Below are positions 11,000 through 22,749 of a DNA stretch of 64,000 bases, piece after piece. Numbering within the stretch: the first letter of the stretch is position 1; each line of letters begins with the position of its first letter. A program made the translations under genes and the position numbers. Under the pieces are notes generated by a model. It had not been told where the DNA came from. It ran no database searches and saw only the letters and a list, made by a program, of their open reading frames with translations. This stretch comes from Bipolaris cookei (Eukaryota > Ascomycota > Dothideomycetes > Pleosporales > Pleosporaceae): the NCBI GenBank assembly GCA_002286855.1, contig NRSV01000007.1:659507-723506 (forward strand). Direction: 5' to 3'.

Positions 11000-12661
11000 T
11001 AACGTACCCCACGGGTTGCCCACCCACACAGGTTGCCCGCCCACTTTTGCCAAGCCCTCATCAAAACTACCATATTATGGCCTAAACAGCCCAAATTGGC
11101 CCTGTATAGTGCAATACAATACAAAATATCATTCAGAGGCTACTTCTGCTACTTGCTTACATGTTTGCCCGTTATGCCCAGTCCCATTGCACCGTCCACA
11201 CCGCCATTGAGATAGTTCACCCAACACCAGCTTATGCGCGATGATAGCTACCCCCTTTGAGACCTTCTCAAAGGCCTCCACAATAGACGTTGGCAAACTA
11301 TCTGTATACCTTTGAATCCTCTGCTTCATCAGCGTCGACCGAAACCCTAATTCTAGGGTATTACTGGGGTTTGCGATACCCAGGGCTGGTTGTCGACAGG
11401 TAGGGGTGATGGAGCGCGCAACTTGACATCAAGGGCGGATATGACCCGTTCTGGGTCAAATGGGACCAATCCAGCGCCTCGAAATCCTCCTCGGATATCC
11501 CTAGAAATAAATGAGGTGTCAAAAGCCCGCTTAAAGCAAGGTGGGAACTCTTGTTTTGTGACGTGGCTAATCTGGTTGCGCATGAGCGCTTCGACTTGGC
11601 GTCCGTAGGCCTGCTTCAAAGGGGCAAAACAGCCTACATCAAGGGATTGCAAGAGGTGAGACGAGTGCGGAGGCATATAAATAGTAATAATACAGTTATC
11701 TTTGCAGCACCTTTTTTTTGAAATCCAGCGGGTTGTGGCTCTCATGGCCGTCAATAATGAGCAGGCGGTAGACGCCAACCTTCTTCGTCTTTGTATACTC
11801 GTCAAAGTGCTTTAGCCACGCAAGATCAAGTTCATTAGTGGTCCAACCATTCTTAGAGACTCCAATAACCCAGTTCTGGGGTATATCACCGTCCTTGTAC
11901 CAGCTTGAGAGGTGGTGGCGCGCCTTGAGGATAATGAAGGGCGGAATCGTCCACCCGGTCGCATTGATGCCTTGGATGACCGTTGCCTACTCTCTGTTGC
12001 CTAGCTGAATAGACTTTGGCTGTCCAAATCTCTCTGAATTTGTAATAACTGCTCCAGGGGCAATCTGACCCATTATAAAGCCCATCTCGTCAAAGTTGAA
12101 CGTGTCATTGTCTTGGATACCATACTTGGATTTCGTGTTGGCTACTAGATCAAACCAGGCTTGGATAGTCCTAGGATCCTCACAGAGGGCTCTTTTAGAG
12201 TCGTAATTGCGATTAAATCTCGTCACAAGCTCAGGTCGACGTTTGACGAACGTACTAGGCCAGTTTTGTTCAACCTGGTCCAGATTGCGCTCAGCGCGTA
12301 AGGAATTGGCCATATTAGCCACGTCTGCGGACCTAGGGAAAAATTCACGCGTAGTTAGCTCAAGTACATACTCAACAATCACGTCCTCTTCAAGCTTAGT
12401 TAAATTCTTTGATTTGGATCAGCAATCTGCTTTTGAAGTCCGCCTAGCGTGTCGATCACTCAGTGTCTTACAAGGGACTTTAAAGATGGCTGCAGCGCGC
12501 CACTCTGAGAGGTTTGCGTCTTTTTTGAGAGCCTCAAGGGCAAGCTGTATCTGACATTCAACAGAGGGTTCTAAATGCTGTTTTTGTTGCAACATTGGGG
12601 TAGGGCAGGTGTTTTGGTGAGGGCTCGGTAAAAGTGGGCGGGCAACCCGTGGGGTGCGTTA
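11000..12661 (-). mobile_element. Fot1/pogo-type (Tc1-mariner superfamily) DNA transposon, decayed
   Basis: The ends are inverted repeats inside a TA target duplication (TA at 11000-11001 and 12660-12661). The left end begins ACGTACCCCACGGGTTGCC and the inverted right end ACGCACCCCACGGGTTGCC. Both continue into GCCCACTTTT and GAGCCCTC-like sequence. The left repeat carries an extra 17 bp because GGTTGCCC.CCCAC occurs twice in tandem. Length is about 1.66 kb, normal for Fot1 relatives. It holds one broken transposase gene on the minus strand. Confidence 0.88.
11129..12595 (-). pseudogene. Fot1/pogo transposase with CENP-B-type HTH, DDE domain and C-terminal zinc knuckle (broken)
   Basis: Translation from the ATG at 12595 shows an N-terminal HTH region (ALEALKKDANLSEWRAA, CKTLSDRHARR), then a CENP-B-like block (ANSLRAERN, FVKRRPELVTRFNRNYD) and the DDE core (FNFDEMGF, VYRLLIIDGHESH, MPPHSSHLLQSLDVGCFAPL). 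It ends in a CxxCxxxGHxxxxC knuckle (CGRCNGTGHNGQTC, about 11150-11200). Breaks seen are an in-frame TGA at 12419-12421, TAG at 11987-11989 where relatives have Trp, a frameshift in an A-run near 11710, and two stops just after 11353. The stop changes are of C-to-T/G-to-A type, as expected of repeat-induced point mutation or CpG decay. It cannot make a functional transposase. Neighbouring DNA has no gene for 2-4 kb on either side. Confidence 0.88.
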
Positions 12662-15600
12662 CAATTTTTTACAATCGCAAAATAGTCTGTTAAGATTCAA
12701 TCTGTTCCCAAAATTAGTAGAATCAGGGTCATCAACTAGCTGCATGCATTCACGCGGGAATCTGGGTCAGAATACGAGCCATGACTAGAGATTCGACATG
12801 TTTATATCAAAGACGCAGACTTCTAATAGTTTCCTCGAAAAGAAGAACCTAGAAGTTATTAATACAAGCCTTTAAAAATGGTCGAGTGGAAAAGTTTCCA
12901 TCGGCAATAGGAGCGAGAGATATCCGAAATATCGCTCTGGTAGCATCGACGCGTGGAATTCCGAATGATGCGAGCATTCCCTCGGGGATTATATGCATAA
13001 AAATGTTGACCGACTCGAGGGAGATGGCATTTACTGAGCCTAGAGGATAATTCAAAAAATAATTAGATCACTGGGAGCACGCAAGTTTGGTAACTTTACA
13101 GGAATTTGACGTAGGTTATTTTACCATGGCGAAAGTGATTCACATCACTTCGTGATATCGTGTAATAACAATGAAGATGCGAGTCTTGCCATATTGTGAG
13201 TTCCGCACCTTCCTCTGTGTAGAGTCGAGTCATGTGGAAACGGTTAGGAGGTTGTGTCTGCCAGCGTTGCGCAAGACCCTGAGTGCCTTCTCACCTTGAC
13301 CTGTTTACTTCATCCCACTCACCTACTTTTCTACTCCTTTATGCTCCGCTTCACTACAATTAACATATTTTCTCACAGCTACCCATCATACTCACTTGCT
13401 GCTAATATACACGCAGAGACAGTCGTGCCTCTGCATTTGTCATCCCTGCTTAGCAAATATCAAATCTCCCGAATACGATAAGCTCACCACAACACAGTCC
13501 CTAAGCGAAGGAAAAACTTTCACCTTCAGGATACATGAATATGTTAGTTAGGGTAGTGCGGGCGGGGACAAGACGAAAAGTCGACCGCTCTCGATGGCGG
13601 TGAGAAGTCTCACGACTCAGCTTTAGAAGAGAAGGGAGACCCGACTAAAGACTTTTTCTCCCATGGTGCCCAGTGCACCATCGATGAGCTGGTGAACACG
13701 AGCGCGATCAATGTGGGTGTCACCGGTTGCACAATAACATGGGTGCAGTTGGTGTCTCAGCGTGGGGCTACGCCCTAAGCTAGTTGTTTTTGTCGACACC
13801 AAGAATCTGGATTCCGGAATCAATGGTGCAACAGCAAGGATGGTGCAGCTAGCTGCGCTTTCGGTAGTTGCACTATCAAGCATTCAATGCCGATATGGAC
13901 AAGGCCGATTCAGTGTCAATGAAGGCCTCTGTCAGTTTTGAATCAGTGAAACGATCCATTGCTGGCATGCCGGAGGGTGAGGGGCCTCTCTGTGGGGTCC
14001 CCGAGGTGGAGAACAAATGACTGGGCCTTGTTCGAGACTTTGGTCGTATCGGCATATTGGTCATCATATGTAAGTGTTGAGAATCAGATGCATCAGAGCG
14101 CTCAGCTCTGAGGCTGATACTGGACGAGTAGCGACTTCAGCGCTTGGCACAGATGCCGGACCGAGATGCTGGTCACGTCCTAATGATGCTCTCGCTCGGG
14201 TTGCACGCTGCAGGATGGAGCGACTATGTAGGTGCGGCGCGGTCTACGCCTGTATGTATGTACCTACGCGAGGCACACTGGGAGGGGAGTGCAGCGTGCG
14301 TGCATCATGATGACCAGAACGTTAGCCATCAGTAGTGCTATTTGCGGCTCTGGTGATTTGCGAGGCGTTTGTCAATGTCGTCCCGAGTTACTGTGCATCG
14401 GGTAACGCTGTTCGCACCGCAAGCATGTGCCGACGGAGCTTGAATCGGCGCCGAAGGGAACGTCAGGCCAGCCTTGTTGTCTCAGGGCGCTAAGGGACCC
14501 TTTGCGCACACCCCTGTCTAGACGGTTGGCTAGAGCCCTGTGGAGAAAGGAACGCTTGCCCAAGGACCAAGGACATCTCGCCCCAGCCGACTATACACGC
14601 ACATGCATGCCGTGCAAAGTCGGGGTAGCCATAGCCGTTGTAGTAGGCCTCTGGATCGCAGTCGCTACCGTTACCACTCTTTAGCGCGCTCACGTGTATC
14701 ACGCTGTGGGATTGGCATGCGCGCTTCGACATCCAGCCATTGCTCTATGCGCGCCTATACGGCCCAGCGCTCCGCCGCCCAGTGCTCCAAGACATTACCG
14801 TTAACTTTTTAGCTTTAGATCTACCCTTGCTCGCCCATGGCCTGTCGGATTCGCCCAAACCTAGACGTGTCCGCGGGACCACGCACGGCAGATACAATAA
14901 AAAAGCCCTGGCTTGGTGGCTTGCAGCGCCATCTCCTTCACGTGGGGCAATTATCACGAGGCGTTACAGAGGACTCTTGCTTTTGCGGGACGCCTTGAAG
15001 AGCGGGGTGCCACCCGAAACTCAGCTAGCGAGAGCTACCAGTGACACGCATGTGAGAGAGCGGCCAGCCATGTTTGCCTATTCGCTCGTTGTCGCTCCGG
15101 GTGGTGGGAGCAAGGTTCTCCAGATGCGCCGCACGGGTGTGGCTAGCAAAGTGAATGGTGACAATAATATTAACGCCACCCGTGTTTGGGATCGCACAAT
15201 CTGCTGCCTGAACAACGGCTGGGGTCGAGCAACAGGGTAACTTTTCCGTCTCTGTTTGCTAATCTTGATGTTTCCGGGTTTCGGCCCATCAGCAGTCAGA
15301 TAGGCATGTGCTGCGTATGAGGCACACCACCTTTTCGGGACCGCCATCTCTATTGGCGACCTCTGGCCCGCCCTTACTCCACCTCTCGTGACGAGCCAAT
15401 CCCTTTTTGCAGGCATATATGCTGCGAGATATGCTTGACCCACCCAGAGGTATGGCTTTCAAGGCGGGACACGCCTTCCACCCCCGACTCCATGCCATCG
15501 CGATGCACAACGGCTAGCTGCAATAAACACTAATGACATTAAAGTTGGCCCAGCATGATACCCCGGATTGTCGTCGGTTTGACAAAGAGTAACTGCATGA

Positions 15601-16457
15601 TCAAGCGCCGGCGCCCAGTGGCGTTTGTGTACCAGCAGATACTGGCCATCAACAAGACAGAGCTAAATTGGTATTCACGGTCAGGTGTTGCTGGTGTTGT
15701 CAATGGGCAGTCAGCGTGATGCATCGAAAACCAGAGTCGCCTACAAACCCCAGGCGCAACAAGACGTCTTGGCTGGGGAGGCGTCGGCTAGCGGCTGTGC
15801 ATGTAGATGTTGTATTTCACTCATTCGCCGGAAGCACCCAAGCCTCGGGCTTCTGCAAGGATTTCTGGGAAAAAGTCTGTAGGTCTCGCCCACTAGTAAA
15901 GCCCCCAGGTTTTGATGCTCCCTAAGGCGCTTCGTGTCCCGGACCAACTGTTGTATCGCCTAATCAAGGCACGTATGCGCCCATCTGCAACAGATGGGTG
16001 GTACCGACAGCAATAGCTTACAGACTTTGGACCTGTAGAAGGCTACCCAAGCAAGACCGGCTGAGCTGACAGGCCAGATCAGCCGTGTGCCAGCCGTATG
16101 TGTATGTAGGTGCGGACATGGTCATCAGTATGTAGGGAGGAATTTCGCCAATGGCCTATAGAGAAATAGCAGCAATCCTTCCAGAATTGTAAGATGCGGA
16201 GCTGTAGCCCGGGCAGGCCTAGCGTGTTAATGTGCAATGTTACGGTAGAAAAGCCACACGGGCACCGTGCTGCAGTATCACGGCTACTTGACGTGCCATA
16301 TTAAAAGCTTGGGAATCCCACCGCTGATCGCGTTTCACAGACGTCCCCAGCATCTCCTGTTTTCAGCGCTGTGCGGGACTCTTCTTTTTGTGCGAAGAGT
16401 CTTATCAACTGCCTTCCGCCTGCTTCAATTTCTCCAAGCACAACAATAATCACAATC
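12662..16457. other. Gene-poor 3.8 kb interval left of the hexose transporter
   Basis: The interval is AT-rich up to about 13500, then nearer balanced composition to 16200. Only short unsupported open frames occur. The last 250 bp are transporter promoter. A 63-codon open stretch on the minus strand at 12849-13037, preceded by a CTCTAG acceptor-like site, may be a gene relic, but I cannot name it. Confidence 0.5.
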
Positions 16458-18330
16458 ATGCCTGGAGGTGGAATCGTCCCCGTCACCGGCACGGCTGATG
16501 TTAGCCGTGTCGAGGCTCCCGTCACTGTTCGCGCCTACCTGATTGTTGCTTTTGCAGCTTTCGGTGGTATCTTCTTTGGATATGACACTGGTTGGATGGG
16601 AGGTGTCCTGAACATGGACTACTTCATCAAGCAATACACTGGGGCAGAGTACCCCGATGTTGCCTTCCCCGGCCTCGATCCTTTGGACCCAAAGATTACA
16701 GACTACCGCAAATCTACATTTGTTATCGCTCCATGGCAACAGTCTCTCGTCACTTCTATCCTCTCCGCTGGGTATGTGTCAACCCAATCACTGCTGTATG
16801 ATCAATTGAAATACTAACTGAACTATAGTACTTTCTTCGGTGCCATCGCAGCTGGTGACATTGCCGACTTTATCGGACGTCGTGTTACTATCATTCTTGG
16901 ATGTGCTATCTTCATGGTTGGTGGTATTCTCGAGACGGCTTCCACTGGTCTTGGTGTCATGACTGCTGGTCGTCTCATCGCTGGTTTTGGTGTCGGTTTC
17001 ATCTCCTCCATTGTCATTCTGTACATGTCCGAAATTGCCCCCAAGAAGGTCCGTGGTGCCATTGTCGCTGGTAAGTAAAAAGCCTGAAAGCTGCCCGCGG
17101 GCCGTGTAATTGTTAACTTTTAATAGGTTACCAATTCTGCATTACCATTGGTATCCTGCTCGCCAACTGCGTCGTCTACGCGACCCAGGAACGCCGCGAT
17201 ACCGGTTCTTACCGTATCCCGATTGCCATCCAGTTCCTGTGGGCTATCATCCTCGCTGTCGGTCTTGCTCTTCTGCCCGAGTCTCCTCGATTCTGGGTCA
17301 AGAAGGGAAAGCTTGATAAGGCTGCCAATGCGCTTGGCCGTGTCCGTGGCCAGCCCACCGACTCTGAGTACATTCAGGATGAACTCGCTGAAATCATTGC
17401 CAACCACGAGTACGAGATGTCTGTTGTTCCCCAGACCAGCTACCTTGGCTCCTGGATGGCCTGCTTCGAGGGCAAGATCGCCAAGCCTTCGTCCAACGCC
17501 CGTCGTACTACTCTCGGTATTTTCATGCAAGCCATGCAACAGTTGACCGGTATCAACTTCATCTTCTACTTTGGACCAGTTTTCTTCCAGCAGCTTGGTT
17601 CCATTGACAACCCCTTCTTGATCTCTCTCGTCACCACGCTTGTGAACGTGCTCTCCACCCCCGCCTCGTTCGTCATGGTCGAGAAGATTGGACGTCGCCC
17701 TCTTCTCATCTTCGGTGCCGGAGGCATGGTTGTCATGCAGTTCATTGTCGGTGCTGTTGGTGCCACTGCCGGAAAAAACACTGCCGATCACCCTGCCAAC
17801 CCCGACGCTACTCGCGCCATGATTGCCTTCATCTGCTTGAACATCGCCGTCTTCGCCACCACATGGGGTCCCTGTGCCTGGATCGTCATTGGTGAAATCT
17901 TCCCTCTCACCATCCGATCTCGCGGTGTTGGTCTCTCCACTGCTAGCAACTGGTTCTGGAACTGCATCATTGGTATCATTACTCCTTACCTTGTTGCCGA
18001 CCGTGAGGACTCTGCTCGTCTTGGATCTAACGTCTTCTTCCTATGGGGCTCTCTCTGCTGCATTTCCTGTAAGTTTTTTTTCCCGACTGCTGATACCTTT
18101 CAACGAAACGTCTGCTAATATGTAACCTAGTCCTCTTTGCCTACTTCTTCGTTCCCGAGACCAAGGGCCTTACTCTCGAGCAGGTCGACAAGATGTTAGA
18201 GGAGAGCACTCCTCGCACCTCTCGCAAGTGGAAGCCACACAGCACCTTCGCTGCTGAGATGAACCTCGCCGAGAAGCACATTGAGATCCCTGTCGAGAAC
18301 ATTACCACTAAGCAGGAGACCTCTGCTTAA
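16458..18330 (+). CDS. MFS sugar (hexose) transporter
   Basis: Exons are 16458-16771, 16829-17070, 17127-18068 and 18131-18330, in phase, giving 565 residues, usual for fungal HXT-type H+/monosaccharide symporters. The first membrane segment is AAFGGIFFGYDTGWMGGVL. The loop 2-3 motif DFIGRR follows, then PESPRFWVKKGK after segment 6. QQLTGINFIFYFGPVFF in segment 7 is the sugar-binding signature, and PETKGLTLEQVD closes segment 12. Intron 1 has a TACTAAC-like branch site about 17 bp from its acceptor. The C-terminal cytosolic tail is short and lacks a long sensor-type extension, which argues for a transporter rather than an Rgt2/Snf3 glucose sensor. It acts in the plasma membrane. The exact substrate (glucose, xylose or other) cannot be read from the sequence. 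Confidence 0.95.
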
Positions 18331-19997
18331 GTGCGTGACTCTTCTATACTCTGGTGGAGGAAAAGGAGTACATGGTATATGAAAATACATAGGTTCATAT
18401 GTGGAATGACGATGTTGGCGGATGATCAGTAATGTTTGGGAAGCTATGATGACATTTGTCTATTGCATTGACTGCAGCGATGATGGACTCTTGTAGCTTC
18501 AATAATGGAATTCATATACCCAGAGTCTCAGTTATTACTGGTCTCTATTGCGATTCTTGTTTCCCCATGCCTACACGACTGTGCCAGTTCATCCCGTTGA
18601 TTGACTTATTACGCACACCCTTTCTTCTCATATCGCCCCTCTGCATGAAACAAGGAAAAGAAACCTCGCCCTCTCGCCTCTCATCCTCGCATTTCCTACA
18701 AACCAGGTCCATCCCTCCCTCCCGATCCCAGCCACCTGGACCCCCCTCCCCCCCCTATGACCCTCGCATGCACAACACACACACACCCGCACACCGCGCC
18801 CGCCCAGCCTTGGATCCCCCTCATCACGCGCACACCCGACTCTCAGCCCCCAGATTCCCCCCCTTAGCAACCCCGCATTTTCCCCCATACAAACGCTCCT
18901 ACTCCTACTAGTATAGTAAACTTTACTTAGTTCGGCATCCAAGGAAACGTCTAGACTGTTATAGTCTAAGTGTTTTCGCACAAGTCTACATGTAATCATA
19001 TGTTGGTGTACCATACTTTTCCCTGGCTTCTAGCACCGCGCGGCTAGTTGCGGTAGGGTCTGCGAGGTCGGGGCGTCTAGGCCCATGTGCTAAGCTGGGA
19101 TCACGGATTTGTTTCCTTTTTTGCTTTTTGGTACCGTACCATGTGGTTTTTTGGAGGCTCTGGTGCGGTGCGGCTGGATGTGGGGTTTGGGTGTTTGAGG
19201 GTGCGATTGGTGGGTTGGGTAGATGAATGATGATGTTTGGATTACGGTTGTTTGGGTTGGGGAGTGGGGTGGTGCTGTGGAGGGAGGTAGGTGAGCTGAA
19301 CTTGAAGGTTATGCAGGGTTTGGGCAGGAGTTCGAGATTGAGTCGAGATCGAGTCTGGAACGAGGGAAAGAGATCGAGATGTGAAGGTTTTGGTGTCGTT
19401 TTTCAGCGGGAAATACTAGTGATTCGTTGCTTAGTGTTTTGTACTATTGGTTTTTCAAAGGTGAGGCCAGAGGTGCATTTGGTACGTGAGAGGTCAAGTT
19501 CGGACGTGCTTCAGTCTCCCTTTTTTGTATTTCTTTTTGGGAGTTCTCTCACGAGTAGAATGATGATGGACATTTGGGCAGAACTGCTACATAGTTTGGG
19601 CAAGATTAGGAACTCGGGTATTTACTCTGTTGCTAGCTAGATTACTGTTATGTTTGCAACTGCTTGTTTCATATCACTTTTGCTCAAGAATAGATAAGCA
19701 TTGTTTTTTCGGGGTGTTTGTTCTCCAGTTTCATCTTCTAGACGAAGACTGTCATATTGCTTTTCGTTTACTCTGTCTCAAGATGAACAATATACTACAT
19801 AGTATTTATAGCAAGAAACAAGAAGTGATCCGAAACGCAAAAACCTTTTCTTTGAGAGGAGTATCGAAATTAAAAGGACGTATACCACATAGTCAAATAA
19901 TCTTACAATCTCATCAATCTCCTTCTGAATGTCAAGTTTATTAGGCCCACCAATCCGAAACTAATAGTACACAGACAGATTCAAGACTCCCGTTTCT
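18331..19997. other. Intergenic region between convergent genes
   Basis: About 1.7 kb with a C-rich block (18700-18890) and a G/T-rich block (19120-19350). No gene or structured RNA was recognised. Confidence 0.6.
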
Positions 19998-21846
19998 CTA
20001 GTCGTGAGGATATTCATCACGCACGTTACTTACAAAGCAGTGGTTTACGTCATCCCAGCGCTTGAAGTGTCTTCCGGCGAGTTTCAGCAATGCTTCTGAA
20101 GGATATGTATCATCGCTGACGGGTTGAATGTTCTCAGCGGCAACGTAGCGAACTGACTTGTCGCAGACACTACATCTTGATCAGCAGAGTTTCTAGAAAC
20201 GAAAAGAAGCCGAGCAAGTCTTACAGGACATGATAGAAAGCCTGATTCCTGCCATTTGGTAGGGCATCGACGCGCGTGTTCTGAATCCAGTCTTCGTTTG
20301 CATCACACACCACATCCCATCCCGTAATGACGCCCTCGTAACCATACCGCTTGTGTTGAAACAGCTGACCGACTTTGAAGGAAACGTTCCGTGTACGTTC
20401 CGAACGGGTGATTCTAGGCTTACGGATGGCATCCACTTGATGCATGTTCTGCACAAAAGACAACAATCGGTGCCCTTCGGGTTGGTTGCAGAACATGGGG
20501 ATGACGTAGCGCGATAGCAGGTTGACATCCCATGGGTAATGCATCTGGAAGTGCTCGAGCAGATAAGGCAGGTACTGGCGGCGCCTGATGGTGGTGTGTC
20601 CTATATTGGTGGTGTCATCATTTGGTCCGAGGAGCAACATAGCCCATATGGTTGCGTAAAAGGCATTGTCCATGTCGGGATTGGCATTTATCCATGATGC
20701 TTGAACACTATGCATTCCGGCTTCGGTTTCGCGAATCATTTGCACAGAGTTCATGATGTTGCGTGCCGTACGCAGAACCATTTCTCTTGTGTTAGTATCG
20801 CTCAGGAAACTTTGATGTTCGCTACTTGGGACACCCATGTTCCGTAGTGTGCGCTGCAAGTCGCCCTGTCGGACTTCTGACGTGGAACGGAAAGGATCCA
20901 GGTACATGTATTCGCGTTCACTGGAGCTGGTAGGCTTGTACTTTCCATTAAGATCATAGTTCTTGGGTGCGTACACAAGAGTGTAGACATGAAAGAGGAA
21001 GCCACAGGGTCGCGCATCGAGGCCAACGCGTCGAGCTATCGCACAGTATATTGCTACGGAGATCAGAGGAAGTGACTCGTGAGCAGCCGAGCGCAATACC
21101 AGTCCGATGAACGAGTTCCGCAGCGCACGGTATGAAGCATCGGGAACACCATTGAAGCCGCGATCCCGAAGGAATGAGGCTAGCGTATAAGCCTTGTCTC
21201 GTGGACTCCAGTCACGGAAGTTGGGGTATTCTTGTAGCAGCCCGTCAGCCAGTTCGCTGATGTCGTTTGCGACGACATCAACATCAACCTCTTCACCAAC
21301 TCTAGCAAACACATCGTATGCGCCTAGAGCTCTCTCGATAGGTACATCATTTCCATCATGCAGATTAGTCCATACCTTGATGGCGACTTCACGATGTATG
21401 CGCTCTAGGACGGCATTCGCATAGTATCTTCTTGCCAGCACATCTTCGGCATCGTCTGGACAGGCGCATTCTCTAAGTAGCGTCTCTTTGGCGTCGTATC
21501 CATAGTCTGCAATGTCGTTGATGCAGTGTATGCGCCCGTGCTGAGTGGCGATGATGTGATTGAGCAGCTCTCTCGTACGGCGGTTAATTGTGTGTTTAGT
21601 CATGTACAAGGCGCGCCAATCTACGTCGGACAAGGGCGCGGCAAACTTTGCGGCGATGTTGTGGCGAGAATCCCATGTTTTGAATTGCGTCTTGCAAAGG
21701 TGGCGCCAGATGATGGGCGCATCGGTTGTGAGCCGCTTGATGTGCTTGTTCGTCTGCGATACAGCGACGAGAGAGTGAGGATCCAGATTCAGGAATATGG
21801 CCTCGAGAATCTCCGTCGGCAGATTAGTGAAGCAGGGACGCGCCAT
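19998..21846 (-). CDS. F-box protein with transglutaminase-like (SirB1) and YccV/HspQ hemimethylated-DNA-binding domains, FBXO21-like
   Basis: Exons 21846-20225 and 20169-19998, 597 residues. The F-box is at the N-terminus (FTNLPTEILEAIFLNLDPHS, residues 6-25, continuing through IWRHLCKTQF). The middle part (about 225-420) fits the SirB1 transglutaminase-like fold, with LPLISVAIYCAIARRVGLDA. The C-terminus (about 490-597) is the YccV-like domain: FKVGQLFQHKRYGYEGVITG, then FYHV, then an exon-2 tail carrying VRYVAAENIQPVSDD and HFKRWDDVNHCFVSNVRDEY. Human FBXO21 has the same three-domain order and is a substrate receptor of SCF ubiquitin ligases. By analogy this gene supplies an SCF adaptor. 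The substrate is unknown. The 55 bp intron lies inside the YccV domain, so the long first exon alone would give a truncated domain. Head to head with the CRAL-TRIO gene, 0.9 kb away. Confidence 0.92.
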
Positions 21847-22749
21847 GATGAGCCGCGGGGTAAATCAAGCCAGCGCAGACGGGCAGGCAGAGGACTATGA
21901 GGGCGTGAGAGATGGAGATCTGGTAGCCATGCGATATTAGTGACGGGTTTGAGGTGACGGCGGCAAGTCGTGATCAAGTCTTCGCGCCGGATTGCGTCAA
22001 TGTTGAGACATGGCTGGAGCGGCGACGATGATCGCATCGCATAGTTCGCTTATCAACCAGCCTCGGCAGCTATGTTGGCGATACTGCACCTCAGCATTCT
22101 GCATTCCATTCCACGGTACAGAATGGATTTGAGTAGTATCAACCTAGTAGTATGCAAGTAAGTATATGTGCTTGGGCTAAGACAAATGTTTCGTTCGGAG
22201 ACGGAGGCGGAGACGGAAATAGCGTCATACTTACATCCGCACCCTGTCTGACATCTGAGCCTTGACAGCCGCAGACTAACTCGTTCGGCTTGATGAACAA
22301 TCAAAAATCCTGATGATGGTTGCTGACAGGCAAATAATCAGTGGTCAGAACCAGTTGGGCCTGGCTGGTTCCGTACCCAAAGCGAAGCCCCACGCCTGCA
22401 AGACAACTTTGCGAACAATGCTGCTGACGCACGACCCAGACACAGCTGTCATACTCCAAGCACAAGCACAAGCACAACGGCTCGGGGTATTAGTAGTAGA
22501 AATGGCACAAAGTCGTCCACGTTTAGTCCGGCACGGCCGCACGATGGGTTCTGATTCCTGCGTTCCGAGAGCCCGACCGGTGCACTATGTACCGTAGCCA
22601 CAGTTGATGTCACTGCTTTTGACGCACCGCCGCACTGCATTAAACAACATGACGCCCTAGAAGCGCGCATCTTATCCTACTGCTCCCCTCTTTCCCCTCC
22701 CGGCTCCCTTGTATTCCTTTAATTCCACCCTGCTTTTTCACCCTTCACC
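21847..22749. other. Divergent promoter region (F-box gene / CRAL-TRIO gene)
   Basis: About 900 bp between two divergent start codons. A pyrimidine-rich stretch at 22680-22740 precedes the plus-strand ATG. No gene was seen. Confidence 0.55.

Noticed and set aside
12849..13055. Minus-strand 68-codon frame with a possible acceptor site at its start
   Set aside because: Reads smoothly but has no upstream exon or family match; may be a gene relic, left unannotated.
13623..15950. Several 60-170 codon frames
   Set aside because: Frames overlap on both strands, with no motif, signal or start context that stands out.
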